Shown here: in pieces, positions 16,531 to 25,064 of the stretch | How the letters are laid out: every line of letters starts with the position of its first letter | Numbering within the stretch: the first letter of the stretch is position 1 | The notes under the pieces: generated by a model | The model's database searches: none | What the model was told of the DNA's origin: nothing | What the model saw: the letters and a program-made list of their open reading frames with translations, nothing else | Source of the DNA: Antarcticirhabdus aurantiaca | GTDB taxonomy: Bacteria > Pseudomonadota > Alphaproteobacteria > Rhizobiales > Rhizobiaceae | DNA: 64,000 bases | Assembly: GCF_009765365.1 (NCBI RefSeq) | Contig: NZ_VTOM01000020.1 | Coordinates: forward strand, 55,172 to 119,171 | Reading direction: 5' to 3' | Made by a program: the position numbers and the translations under genes

Positions 16531-16937
16531 CAGGCGACTCCCTCAGCACGGGTGGGCGCGGGCGCGAAGCTCGGATGGGCGATCGAGCCGTTTCGCGTCA
16601 GCCGCATCACCTTGAGCCGCGGATCCTCGAAATCGACCTTGGGGCTCGTCGCGTCCTTGTCGATCGGCGTTTCGAGGAAGGCGAGGAGGTCCTTGGCGTG
16701 GAGGAGCGAGGCCGATGCCGCGATGCGGCCGGGCACGTTGAGGTGCCCAATAGTGCGCGCCGGGCAGACCTCGACGGTGTCGCCGGCGGAGGCCTTGTCG
16801 GTGGCGCGCGAGCCAAGGCGCGGTCCGCTCTCGACCAGCACCTCGGCGCCCGCGCCGATGAGCTTCTTCACCGTGTCGGGCGAGGCAGCGATGCGCGCCT
16901 CGGCGCCCGCGACCTTCCGCGGGATGAACACCTTCAT
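16530..16937 (-). pseudogene. pntAA: internally deleted NAD(P) transhydrogenase subunit alpha part 1
   Basis: An open frame of 135 residues, whereas PntAA has about 380. The N-terminus is normal (MKVFIPRKVAGAEARIAASP, then VKKLIGAGAEVLVESG and LGSR), then after about residue 60 it jumps straight to the C-terminal part (IGHLNVPGRIAASASLLHAK to GSIAHPSF). About 240 residues, including the NAD(H)-binding Rossmann fold, are missing in frame, so it cannot bind NAD(H). A strong GGGAGAGG site remains before the ATG, which suggests recent loss. Confidence 0.85.
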
Positions 16938-16973
16938 GCGCGCCTCTCCCGGCACACCGAAACCGACGGCGGA

Positions 16974-17000
16974 TATGAAAAGAGGCGCCGAAGCGCCTCT
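16974..17000 (-). terminator. terminator after COX subunit IV gene
   Basis: On the minus strand: an 8-bp stem agaggcgc, a UUCG tetraloop, its complement, then TTTTC. It lies just after the COX IV stop at 17011 and before pntAA, so the pnt remnants need read-through or their own promoter. Confidence 0.75.
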
Positions 17001-17010
17001 CGATCGACGC

Positions 17011-17235
17011 TCAGCGCGCCACGAACCAGGCGACGACGAGGACGAGGAGGAAGGTGCCTATGCCTCCGATGAAGCCGCCACCGGCGATCAGCCCGACCAG
17101 CATGCCCACGAGGATGGCGATGACGCCGATCGTTCCCCACTTGGTCGCGGCCAGGAACAGGTCGTAGGTCCGCTCGTGCTCCGGATAGTCCATCTCGGCG
17201 GGCGCAACGGTGTCGTAGTTGGGCAGTTCGGCCAC
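17011..17235 (-). CDS. aa3-type cytochrome c oxidase subunit IV
   Basis: A 74-residue single-helix protein of the bacterial aa3 COX IV family: soluble N-terminus with MDYPEHERTYDLFLAATKWG, then a hydrophobic, glycine-rich tail. It caps the aa3 oxidase in alphaproteobacteria and commonly lies directly upstream of pntAA in Hyphomicrobiales, as here. The start is GTG, preceded by GGAGGACCGGC. Confidence 0.85.
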   Translation of the reverse strand: MAELPNYDTVAPAEMDYPEHERTYDLFLAATKWGTIGVIAILVGMLVGLIAGGGFIGGIGTFLLVLVVAWFVAR

Positions 17236-17333
17236 GCCGGTCCTCCGCTGGAAATCTCAAGCCTCAGCCGGCCTTACACGACTCCGCCGCGCTCTGGCAA
17301 TGGCACGCGCGCCACCCGTTCGCGCATAGAAAA

Positions 17334-17360
17334 GAGCCGGCGCGATGGACGCGCCGGCCT
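17334..17360. terminator. bidirectional terminator after PfpI gene
   Basis: A 9-bp stem gccggcgcg (17336-17344 with 17350-17358) and 5-nt loop. On the minus strand it is followed by ctcttttc; on the plus strand by ctggtttttt. It lies 30 bp past the stop of the PfpI-family gene. Confidence 0.75.
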
Positions 17361-17388
17361 GGTTTTTTCGCGGTGGTTCGAGCCTGTT

Positions 17389-17952
17389 TCAGGCGGCCCT
17401 GCGGTCCTCGTGGCGACCTTCCTCGACCTCCTCGATGATCTTGGCGATGAAGGCCGGCAGGTCGTTCGGGTTGCGCGAGGTGATCAGCGCCTGGTCGGTC
17501 ACGACTTCCTGGTCGTGCCAGCGGCCGCCCGCGTTCACCACGTCCGTCTTGATCGAGTTGAAGCTCGTCACGTCGCGGTCCTTGATGACGCCCGCCTCGA
17601 TGAGCAGCCAGGGCGCGTGGCAGATCGCAGCCAGCGTCTTCTTCGTGTTGTAGAAGTCGTGGACGAATTTCACGGCCACCGCGTCGGTGCGTAGCTTGTC
17701 CGGGTTGATCTGGCCGCCCGGCAGGACGAGGGCGTCGTAGTCGTTGACGCTCGCCTCGGAAACGAGGCGGTCGACCTTGACCGACTGGCCCCAGTCGGTC
17801 TCGTCCCAGCCCTTGATCTCGCCGGCCTTCAGCGACAGGACGTGGACCTCGGCGCCGGCCGCGCGCAGCTTCTCAAGCGGCTGCATCAGCTCGGACTGCT
17901 CGAACCCGTCGGTGGCGAGAATGGCGATCTTGGCGTTCTTGATAGTCGGCAT
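17389..17952 (-). CDS. type 1 glutamine amidotransferase / PfpI-DJ-1 family protein
   Basis: A 187-residue protein of the PfpI branch of the DJ-1 superfamily, whose members act as glyoxalase III, deglycase or chaperone-like stress proteins. The nucleophile elbow AAICHAPWLLIEAG (Cys near residue 107) and the sequence DALVLPGGQINPD are intact. The frame is open further upstream, but MPTIKNAKIAILATDGFEQ is the usual N-terminus. Terminated by a strong hairpin. Which activity it has cannot be read from sequence. Confidence 0.85.
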   Translation of the reverse strand: MPTIKNAKIAILATDGFEQSELMQPLEKLRAAGAEVHVLSLKAGEIKGWDETDWGQSVKVDRLVSEASVNDYDALVLPGGQINPDKLRTDAVAVKFVHDFYNTKKTLAAICHAPWLLIEAGVIKDRDVTSFNSIKTDVVNAGGRWHDQEVVTDQALITSRNPNDLPAFIAKIIEEVEEGRHEDRRAA

Positions 17953-18071
17953 CTGACGTCTTCCCTTCCGTTGGCTCCGGACGCGCGGGCACGGGCCCTG
18001 TTCGGGCCCTCGATCCGTCTGGCGCATCCGGTGTTCGGGTGGCTAACGACTTCTTTCCGCAGAGAGTTCCG

Positions 18072-18629
18072 TCATTCCTCGGGGGCGCGGCCGTCCACCG
18101 CGTCGCGGGCCACGGAGAAGGAGAAGCCCGCGCGCACGAGAACGGCGATGTCGCGCTCGCGCTTCTCCGCCCGCTCGGCCTCTCCGCCGCTTCGATAAAC
18201 GCCGATGCGACGGCGACGCGCGAGGGCCTCGGCCGCCTGCGCCTCGCTGGTCGTATCGCCCTCGATCACTTCCTCGACCAGCTCGCGCGGAACGCCCTTG
18301 GCCGCCAGCTTCATGCCGGCCATGCGCGTCGAGGCGCCGCGGCGGCGAAGGCTGGCGAAGCGTCCTGCCGCGAAGGCTTGATCGTCGACGAGCTTCAGCT
18401 CGGCCAGCTTCGCGACGGCGTCGTCGATCATCGGGCGGAAATCGCCGGGGTCGGCTTCCAGGGCGCGGGCGCGCTTGACGACCTTGCGCTCCAGCACGCG
18501 GCGCAGGTTCTCGGTCGAGCTGGCATAGCGCTCGAGGTAGTAGGCCCCCGCCCGGAACAGCCAGTCGGCCGTGATCGGCCGGGGCTTCGGCGGCGCCTTG
18601 TCCGACTCGCGCCCGTCGTTTCGCCTCAC
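18072..18629 (-). CDS. recX: regulatory protein RecX
   Basis: A 185-residue RecX-type modulator of RecA filaments. It shows the three-helix repeats of the family: ENLRRVLERKVVKRARALEA, then LVDDQAFAAGRFASLRRRGASTRM and LAAKGVPRELVEEVIEG. The likely start is GTG at 18629, with GGAGGA immediately upstream; the frame stays open to 18887 but that part overlaps the opposite gene. recA is not adjacent, common in alphaproteobacteria. Confidence 0.85.
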   Translation of the reverse strand: MRRNDGRESDKAPPKPRPITADWLFRAGAYYLERYASSTENLRRVLERKVVKRARALEADPGDFRPMIDDAVAKLAELKLVDDQAFAAGRFASLRRRGASTRMAGMKLAAKGVPRELVEEVIEGDTTSEAQAAEALARRRRIGVYRSGGEAERAEKRERDIAVLVRAGFSFSVARDAVDGRAPEE

Positions 18630-18756
18630 CGCTCCTCCATTTCGCTCGCCCGGGTTGAACGATCCATATAGGCTGGCCGCGCCCGCTGCGGGAGGCCGTC
18701 GCCTCCCCGTCGCCCGGTTCGGGCGCGGCTCGATCGATCGTTCCGAAGGACCTCTC

Positions 18757-19782
18757 ATGCGCTCGTCGCCGATATTCGCGACCACGCTTCTCATGCTCGC
18801 CTCGGCCGGCAGCGCGCTCGCCAACGACTCCACCGCGTCCTTCGCGACGGGCGGCCTGGTTCTGACCAAGACCGCCGACATCGCCATGCGCTCGGAAGAC
18901 CTGTCGGTCTCGACGGAGGCGATCCGCGTCGCCTACGTCTTCCAAAACACGAGCGACAAGCCGGTGACCACCACCGTCGCCTTCCCCGTGCCGGCGATTC
19001 CCGCTTCGCCCTTCGGCGACATCGCCATTCCGTCCGACGATCCGGAGAACCCGCTCGGCTTCGAAACGCGCGTCGACGGAAAGTCCGTCGCGATGAAGCT
19101 CGACCAGAAGGCGACGCTGAACGGGCGGGACGTGACCGCTCTCCTGACCGGTCTCGGCGTGCCGCTCGCGCCGCAGGACCCGAAGGCGGGCGAAGCGCTC
19201 GACGCCCTGCCGAAAAACAAGCAGGACGAGCTCGTCGCGGCCGAGATCGCGGCCGTTGACGAGTTCGACGCGGGCGGGGGCTGGGAGCGCCACATCGTGC
19301 CGCTCTGGACCTGGAGCGGCACCTATCACTGGGAACAGACCTTCGAGCCGGGGCGGGATCTCCGCGTCGAGCACAGCTACGCGCCGTCCGTCGGCGGCAG
19401 CGTCGCGACGCTCCTGGAGATGGCCGCGGACTATCCGGACGAGGTGAAGGCGATGCGCGCGACATACTGCATCGACGACGCCTTCATGAGCGCTCTGGAC
19501 AAGCGCAGCGCGGAGGCGCGCAAGGCCGACCCGGACTACGGCTACGCCTTTTCCGAGCAGAACTTCGAATACGTGCTGACGACCGGCGCGAACTGGTCCG
19601 AGCCGATCGGCGACTTCAAGCTGACGGTGGACAAGGGCGCGCCGGAGAACCTCGTCTCCTTCTGCGCCGACGGCGTGACGAAGGTCTCGCCGACCCGCTT
19701 CGAGGTGCGGCACGAGAACTTCACGCCGAAGAGCGACCTCGCGGTCCTGATCCTCGTGCCCGTGGCCGCGCCGCAGCCCTGA
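18757..19782 (+). CDS. DUF4424 family secreted protein
   Basis: A 341-residue protein with a signal peptide ending at about SALA-ND (residue 22) and the DUF4424 pattern: TGGLVLTKTADIAMRSEDL, VAYVFQNTSDKPVTTTVAFP, FGDIAIPSDDPENPLGF and a late TYHWEQTFEPGRDLRVEHSY. These periplasmic proteins occur widely in alphaproteobacteria and have no established role. The start has GAAGGA upstream. Confidence 0.85.
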   Translation: MRSSPIFATTLLMLASAGSALANDSTASFATGGLVLTKTADIAMRSEDLSVSTEAIRVAYVFQNTSDKPVTTTVAFPVPAIPASPFGDIAIPSDDPENPLGFETRVDGKSVAMKLDQKATLNGRDVTALLTGLGVPLAPQDPKAGEALDALPKNKQDELVAAEIAAVDEFDAGGGWERHIVPLWTWSGTYHWEQTFEPGRDLRVEHSYAPSVGGSVATLLEMAADYPDEVKAMRATYCIDDAFMSALDKRSAEARKADPDYGYAFSEQNFEYVLTTGANWSEPIGDFKLTVDKGAPENLVSFCADGVTKVSPTRFEVRHENFTPKSDLAVLILVPVAAPQP

Positions 19783-19813
19783 TCCGAGCGGCGGCGCGTA
19801 CCCTGCCCTGCCC

Positions 19814-20551
19814 TCAGGCCGCGGCGGCGAGCGCCGCCTCGGCCTCGGCGACGAGCTCGAGATCCGGCTCGCCGCGCTGGCTGTTCATGGACACCATGGG
19901 GCCGAGGATGCCCGCTTCGTAGGCGAGGGTCGCGGCTTCCGCGCGGGCGCGGTCGAGGCCCGGCGCCTCGGCGTCGCGGAGCGTGAAGATCGTGCCGCCG
20001 AGGAGGAACGGCGCCTCGTAGGCGGCGCGCAGGACGAGGCCGATTTCCAGCCGCGGCGCCGGGCAGGCGGCGACGATCGCCTCGACGGTGCGGGCGATGC
20101 GGCTCGGAATGGTGGTCGACACGGCCGAGGCGACGAGCGCCCAGTCGCGGTCGGGACGGCCCTGGCCGGCGTCCAGCTGGAGAAGCCGCTCGGTGGCGAC
20201 CGCGGCGTAGGCCGAGAGCGGCGAGAAGCGGACGGGGATCAGGGCGCGGTCCGACAGGCGGGCGCCCATGCGGATCGTCTCCGGATCGCTGCCGGCGTCG
20301 ACCAGCGCGATCTGGCCGCGGCGGCGGGCGGCGCGGACCACCTGCTCCAGCGAGGCGGCGTCGGTCGCGGCCTCGACGGCGACCGAGGCGAGCCCCTCGG
20401 TGCGCGCCCGCCACGTCAGGATGTCCTTGTCGCGAGAGGCGTCCACGAGCAGCACGGGAATCTCGGCCGCCGCCGCGACGCCGGCAAGCGTCAGCACCAG
20501 GGTCGTGGAGCCCGAGGATTTCAGGGAGCCGATGGAGATCACCGCAGTCAT
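19814..20551 (-). CDS. ParA/MinD-like protein with degenerate P-loop
   Basis: A 245-residue protein of the ParA/SIMIBI ATPase fold (MTAVISIGSLKSSGSTTLVL at the start, a VDASRDKDILTW region near residue 38, and ALVDAG for the Walker B-like strand). The expected deviant Walker A, KGGxGKTT, here reads KSSGSTT: one residue shorter and lacking the second lysine. ATP hydrolysis may therefore be lost or altered. It has the size of VirC1/ParA-like orphan proteins; no parB is nearby. Convergent with the DUF4424 gene. Confidence 0.7.
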   Translation of the reverse strand: MTAVISIGSLKSSGSTTLVLTLAGVAAAAEIPVLLVDASRDKDILTWRARTEGLASVAVEAATDAASLEQVVRAARRRGQIALVDAGSDPETIRMGARLSDRALIPVRFSPLSAYAAVATERLLQLDAGQGRPDRDWALVASAVSTTIPSRIARTVEAIVAACPAPRLEIGLVLRAAYEAPFLLGGTIFTLRDAEAPGLDRARAEAATLAYEAGILGPMVSMNSQRGEPDLELVAEAEAALAAAA

Positions 20552-20831
20552 GCCGCATGTCCTCGTCAGGGCCGGATGGGGCGCCGCTCGGCGCCGGTGG
20601 GGTGGCCGGCCGTATCCGTCTTCGTCGGCCGGCGGCGCGTCTCGCCGGGCCGGCGCCGGGCGTGCGATCCGCATCGTGCCGGCTCGGCCACTTAGCAGGG
20701 ACGAGGTGGTGCGGGGCTGGAAGCCCCCCGGAACGAAACGGGACCGAGAGGCCGTCCCCGCGCGGCCGCGTGACAAGCCCGAACGGCCGGTCTAAGCCGC
20801 TTGGCCAGACCAATCGCAGCGGACCCGCCCC

Positions 20832-21596
20832 ATGGCCGACCAGCCGATCCTCGTCGCCGTTCCCGCCGACACCTTCGACCACGGCAACTACCGCTGGCAC
20901 GCCACGCCCTCGACCTATCTCGACGCGCTGGTGGAGGTCGCGGGCGCGGTTCCGGTGATCGTGCCGGCCCTCCTGCCGCGGATGACGATCGCCCCCCTCC
21001 TCGACCGCGTCGACGGAGTGCTCCTCACGGGTGCCGCCTCCAACGTCCATCCCGAACGGTACGCCGTGCCGGCCTCGCGGGCGCACGAGCCCTTCGATCC
21101 CGAGCGCGACCGGCTGACCGAGGCGCTGATCAAGGGCGCGCTGGAGCGCTCGCTGCCGCTCCTGTGCATCTGCCGCGGCCACCAGGAGCTGAACGTCGCG
21201 CTGGGCGGGTCGCTCGCCACCGAGATCCAGGAGATCGAGGGCCGGATGGACCATCGCCACCTGCCCAGCCACGACCAGCGCGAGCGCTTCGCGATCCGCC
21301 ACGAGATCGCGCTGGAGCCGGGCGGTTCTCTCCGGGACATCGTGGGCGAAGCCGAGATTCGCGTGAACTCGCTCCACCGTCAGGCGATCGACCGCCTCGC
21401 GGACGGCCTCGCCGTCGAGGCGCGGGCCCCGGACGGCACGGTGGAGGCGGTGCGGGTGAAGGATGCGGCGAACTTCGCCGTCGGCGTCCAATGGCATCCG
21501 GAGTTCTGGGCGTCGACGGACGAGCCGTCGCGCAAGATCTTCCAGGCCTTCGCCGCGGCCTGCCGCGCCTTCGCCGCCTCGAAGGGCCGCGCCTAG
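20832..21596 (+). CDS. gamma-glutamyl-gamma-aminobutyrate hydrolase family (peptidase C26)
   Basis: A 254-residue class I glutamine-amidotransferase-like hydrolase related to PuuD, which cleaves gamma-glutamyl-GABA in putrescine breakdown. Catalytic nucleophile in LCICRGHQELNVALGG (Cys near residue 115), His-Glu in VGVQWHPEFW. No puu genes adjoin it, so the substrate is uncertain; a link to the polyamine decarboxylase at 25.6 kb is only suggestive. Its TAG stop is shared with the opposite gene at a CTAG. Confidence 0.85.
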   Translation: MADQPILVAVPADTFDHGNYRWHATPSTYLDALVEVAGAVPVIVPALLPRMTIAPLLDRVDGVLLTGAASNVHPERYAVPASRAHEPFDPERDRLTEALIKGALERSLPLLCICRGHQELNVALGGSLATEIQEIEGRMDHRHLPSHDQRERFAIRHEIALEPGGSLRDIVGEAEIRVNSLHRQAIDRLADGLAVEARAPDGTVEAVRVKDAANFAVGVQWHPEFWASTDEPSRKIFQAFAAACRAFAASKGRA

Positions 21597-22678
21597 ACCG
21601 AGAAGCCGCCCTGCAGCGCGCCGCCGAGCAGCGCGAGGCCGAGCAGCAGCACGAGCGCGGCGCCGAGGATCTCGATCGCGGAGAGCACGCGCCGCGAGCG
21701 CGTGCCCGAGCCCGCCTTCAAGGCGAACCCCTTCGCCCAGACCGCGACCGCGGCGATGATCGAGACGGTCATCGCGGTGCCAATCGCCATGGCGAGCACC
21801 GACAGGAGCCCGCCGAGCCAGAGCCCGTTCACCAGCGCGAAGGTCAGGACCACGATCGCGCCCGAACAGGGTCGCAGGCCGACGGCGAGCACCGCCGAAA
21901 GCGCCGCGCCCGGCGTGAAGCGCTTGGCCGAGGAAACGAGCGCGCGCGAGGGCATGTGCGACTTGCCGCAGTCGCAGTCGTCGGGATCCTCCGCTGCGCA
22001 GACATCGGCGGAGAAGCCGCCGCTCGCCGGCCGCATCAGACTCGCGACGGGACGGGCCGCCGGCGCTCCGAAGTCGAGGCTGGAGACCGCACGGCCGGGC
22101 GCGGCGAAGGCGAGGCCTGCGACGGGCGACGGTTCCCGCTCGCGCCAGGCGCGGGCGAGCTTGCGCGCCAGCAGCCAGGCGCCGAAGCCCGCGACGAGCG
22201 CGTAGGAGCCGATCTCCAACGCGGTGGTGGCGCCCGTCAGCGTGATCGCGGTGCCGCGCAGGAAGAGGTAGGCCGCCCCCACCAGGAGCAGGGCCGAGAG
22301 CGCCTGGACGAGGCTCGAGGCGAAGGACACGGCGATGCCGCGCCGCAGCTCGACGGCGTCGGCGAGAACGTAGGACGAGATCACCGCCTTGCCGTGCCCC
22401 GGGCCGGCGGCGTGAAAGACGCCGTAGGCGAAGGACAGGCCAACGAGGAGCGGCAGCGCCTGTCCGCCTTGGCGCAGCCCGATCAGCGCCTGGCGCAGGT
22501 CGACGAAGAAGGCCCGCTGATAGCTGTTGATGGCGCGGAACAGGTCGCCGAGAAGCCCGCTTCCCGGCTGGGCCGTCACCTCCGCCGAGCCGATGCCGAG
22601 CGAGGACTGCGCATGCGCCGAGGCTGCCGCGAGAATGATCCCGCCGGCAAAGAGAAGCGTCAGCTGGCCGCGGCGCAT
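21593..22678 (-). CDS. nickel/cobalt transporter, HoxN/RcnA-type
   Basis: A 361-residue membrane protein of the NicO family (nickel/cobalt efflux). Signal peptide-like N-terminus (LAAASAHA), motif FHAAGPGHGKAVISSYVLAD near residue 89, a second motif VGLRPCSGAIVVLTFALVNG near residue 270, and a cytosolic loop with Cys/Asp residues (ADVCAAEDPDDCDCGKSH) that could bind metal. The ATG overlaps the 3' end of the DUF1007 gene by 19 bp. DUF1007 proteins and this transporter family commonly occur together. Confidence 0.85.
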   Translation of the reverse strand: MRRGQLTLLFAGGIILAAASAHAQSSLGIGSAEVTAQPGSGLLGDLFRAINSYQRAFFVDLRQALIGLRQGGQALPLLVGLSFAYGVFHAAGPGHGKAVISSYVLADAVELRRGIAVSFASSLVQALSALLLVGAAYLFLRGTAITLTGATTALEIGSYALVAGFGAWLLARKLARAWREREPSPVAGLAFAAPGRAVSSLDFGAPAARPVASLMRPASGGFSADVCAAEDPDDCDCGKSHMPSRALVSSAKRFTPGAALSAVLAVGLRPCSGAIVVLTFALVNGLWLGGLLSVLAMAIGTAMTVSIIAAVAVWAKGFALKAGSGTRSRRVLSAIEILGAALVLLLGLALLGGALQGGFSV

Positions 22679-23331
22679 GACACCTCCGTGCGCGTGGCGA
22701 GCAGCAGCGAATAGTCGACGCCGTCGGTGGGCACGTCCTCGTCGGGGCCGAGCGCGGCGATCGAGTCCATCCAGGCCGAGGCGGCCTCGTCCTCGTCCGG
22801 CACCACGAGCTTCTTGCCGCAATTGGCCGGCAGGTCGACGAGCTGGAAGGCCGTGTCGTCGGGATAGTCGAAGGCGACGTAGAAGGTCTCGTCCCAGTTG
22901 AAGACGGTCAGCGCGTCCTTCTTGAGGTCGACGGGCTCGCCCGCCGCCATCTCGAAGAACATGATCAGCTGGCCGTTGTCGACGTTCATGCGGATCTCGT
23001 CGGGCGGCGCCATGGTCACGTCGCGCGTTCCGACCTTCACGAAGGTGTAGAAGTCCCACTCCGCGATGGACTCCTTCACGACCTTTCCGACCTCGGCGAG
23101 CTCGTCCTCGTCGAGCTGGCCGTTGGCGTTCTTGTCGAAGTCGAAGACGACGGAGGACGAGAACAGCTCGTCCATGCGCCACACGTTGCGCACCGCCTTC
23201 AGCGTGCCGTCGGCATTGCCGACGATCTCCATGTGCGATTCGGCGAAGACGTGCGGGTGGGCACTCGCCGCGCCGCAGACGAGCATGGCGCCGGCGAAGG
23301 CCGCGAAGGCGGTCGCGCGAGGTCTGATCAA
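22660..23331 (-). CDS. DUF1007 family periplasmic protein
   Basis: A 223-residue exported protein with a signal peptide ending SAHPHVF, the conserved N-terminal His-Pro-His of DUF1007 proteins. An EF-hand-like loop DKNANGQLDEDE (about residues 66-77) is present. Two cysteines (PANCGKK and VSCAAAS) may pair. No ATG precedes the signal peptide; TTG at 23331 is the best start. Encoded upstream of and overlapping the nickel/cobalt transporter, it probably serves as its periplasmic metal-handling partner (inference from a common gene pair). Confidence 0.8.
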   Translation of the reverse strand: MIRPRATAFAAFAGAMLVCGAASAHPHVFAESHMEIVGNADGTLKAVRNVWRMDELFSSSVVFDFDKNANGQLDEDELAEVGKVVKESIAEWDFYTFVKVGTRDVTMAPPDEIRMNVDNGQLIMFFEMAAGEPVDLKKDALTVFNWDETFYVAFDYPDDTAFQLVDLPANCGKKLVVPDEDEAASAWMDSIAALGPDEDVPTDGVDYSLLLATRTEVSCAAAS

Positions 23332-23421
23332 GGCCTTGTCCCCTGCCCACGATTCGGATCCGATCGAAGACAGGAGAAGAACGGCGGAAGTTTGGATGAA
23401 GCTTGCGGGACGCTCGACGCC

Positions 23422-23958
23422 TCAGCGCAGGACCACGACCTGCGCGCCGACGTGGACGCGCTCGAAGAGGTCCTTCACGTCGGCGTTGCGCATGCGGAAG
23501 CAGCCCGCCGAGGCGGCCGAGCCGATGGAGTTCGGCTTGTTGGTCCCGTGGATGCGGTAGGTGCCCCAGCCGAGATTGATCGCCCGCTCGCCGAGCGGGT
23601 TCTTCGGCCCCGGTCCCATGGACTGGGGCAGCTTCGGGTTCTCGGCGCGCATGGAGGGCGTCGGCGTCCAGGTCGGGTTGCGCCGCTTCTTCGACACCCA
23701 GCTCTCGCCGAACCACTGCTCGCTCGGCTTGCCGACGGCGATCTCGTACTCGATCGCCTCGTCCTGGCCCGTCACGAGGTAGAGCCGGCGCGCGCCGGTA
23801 TAGACCACGATCGTGCCCGGTGCGTAGTCGCCGACGAACAGGACGGCCGAGCGGTCCGGCTCCATCGAGCTCGGTTGCCCGGCGGCCAGGGCCGCCGGCG
23901 CATGGGCGAGGCTGGCGCCGAGAAGCGCCGCGAGGATGGACAAGCGAAGTTTGCGCAT
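23422..23958 (-). CDS. L,D-transpeptidase (YkuD domain)
   Basis: A 178-residue periplasmic enzyme with a signal peptide (MRKLRLSILAALLGASLAHA) and a YkuD catalytic domain: HGTNKPNSIGSAASAGCFRM with the nucleophilic cysteine near residue 156. It makes 3-3 crosslinks in peptidoglycan or attaches proteins to it; alphaproteobacteria carry many copies. Start at ATG 23958; the frame continues open upstream through the LysR gene but that is a shadow. Confidence 0.9.
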   Translation of the reverse strand: MRKLRLSILAALLGASLAHAPAALAAGQPSSMEPDRSAVLFVGDYAPGTIVVYTGARRLYLVTGQDEAIEYEIAVGKPSEQWFGESWVSKKRRNPTWTPTPSMRAENPKLPQSMGPGPKNPLGERAINLGWGTYRIHGTNKPNSIGSAASAGCFRMRNADVKDLFERVHVGAQVVVLR

Positions 23959-24125
23959 GGGCCCGAACCTATCCGCAACGCGGCTAAGGATGAGTGAAGG
24001 CGGGTGGTTAAGAGCGTCTAACAGAACCTCGCCAGCTCCCTGCCCGGATGTTCTGCTACACGTTCTAAGGATAGCCGAGATGGGGCGGCGGGAGAACGGG
24101 CGGGACGACCAGCCGCGCCGCGATC

Positions 24126-25064
24126 TCAGGCGGCCGTCGTCTCGGCCGGGCGGGGGATCTCCCGGTAGGCCTCGCATTTGCGGAACCACGTCGCCAGGAA
24201 GTCCACGAAGAGGCGCACGCGCGTCGGCAGGTGGCGGCGATGCGGGAAGACGGCGTAGATCCCCGCCTCCCCCGGCATGAACTCGTCGAGAACGGTCACG
24301 AGCTCTCCGCGGGCGATCTCGTTGCGCACGACGAAGCTCGGCGACAGCGCCAGGCCGAGGCCGGCCAGCGCCGCCGCCCTGACCGTCACCGGACTGTTGG
24401 CGGTGAACTGGCCTGACACGGCCACCGTGATCGTCTCGCTCGTCTTGGGGTCGCGAAACAGCCAGTTGGAGAACATGCGCGCGTTGGAGTCGATCACCGC
24501 CGGGAACTTGGCGAGCTGGGTTGGATGCGTCGGCCGGCCGTGACGCTCGATGAAGTCGGGGCTCGCGACGATGACGAAATCGAGCGCGGTCAGGCGCCGC
24601 GCGATCATCGCCGAATCGGCGAGGCGCGTCATGCGGATCGCGACGTCGAACCCCTCCTCGACGAGGTTGACGAAGTTGTCGTCGAGATGGACGTCGAGCG
24701 AGATGTCCGGGTGCTGCTTGGCGAAGTCGACGAGGCTTAGCCCGAGCTCGGCGTCGCCGAAGGTGCGCGCGGCCGAGACGCGGATGGTGCCCTTGGTCTC
24801 GCCCGTCGCCTCGCGCGCCTCCTCGTTGAGGCTTTCGAGATCGGCGAGGATGGCCGCGGCGCGCGGCAGGTAGACCTCCCCTGCCGCGGTCAGCGCGACC
24901 TGCCGGGTCGTGCGGTTGATCAGGAGGACCCCGAGCTCGTCTTCCAGCTCGCGCACGTACTTGGAAAGCAGCGCCTTGGAGCGGCCGGTCTTGCGCGCGG
25001 CCGCAGAGAAGCCCTCGTTCTCGATCACCGCGATGAAGGCCCGCATGCGGGTCAGCGTGTCCAT
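24126..25064 (-). CDS. LysR family transcriptional regulator
   Basis: A 312-residue LysR-type regulator. The N-terminal helix-turn-helix (MRAFIAVIENEGFSAAARKT, then RSKALLSKYVRELEDELGV) is followed by a ligand-binding domain that aligns with the CrgA-like subgroup (LGLSLVDFAKQHPDISLDVH, DVAIRMTRLADS). The target and ligand are unknown; LysR regulators often control a divergent neighbour, which here would be the decarboxylase 534 bp away, but that gene has its own leader RNA. Confidence 0.88.
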   Translation of the reverse strand: MDTLTRMRAFIAVIENEGFSAAARKTGRSKALLSKYVRELEDELGVLLINRTTRQVALTAAGEVYLPRAAAILADLESLNEEAREATGETKGTIRVSAARTFGDAELGLSLVDFAKQHPDISLDVHLDDNFVNLVEEGFDVAIRMTRLADSAMIARRLTALDFVIVASPDFIERHGRPTHPTQLAKFPAVIDSNARMFSNWLFRDPKTSETITVAVSGQFTANSPVTVRAAALAGLGLALSPSFVVRNEIARGELVTVLDEFMPGEAGIYAVFPHRRHLPTRVRLFVDFLATWFRKCEAYREIPRPAETTAA

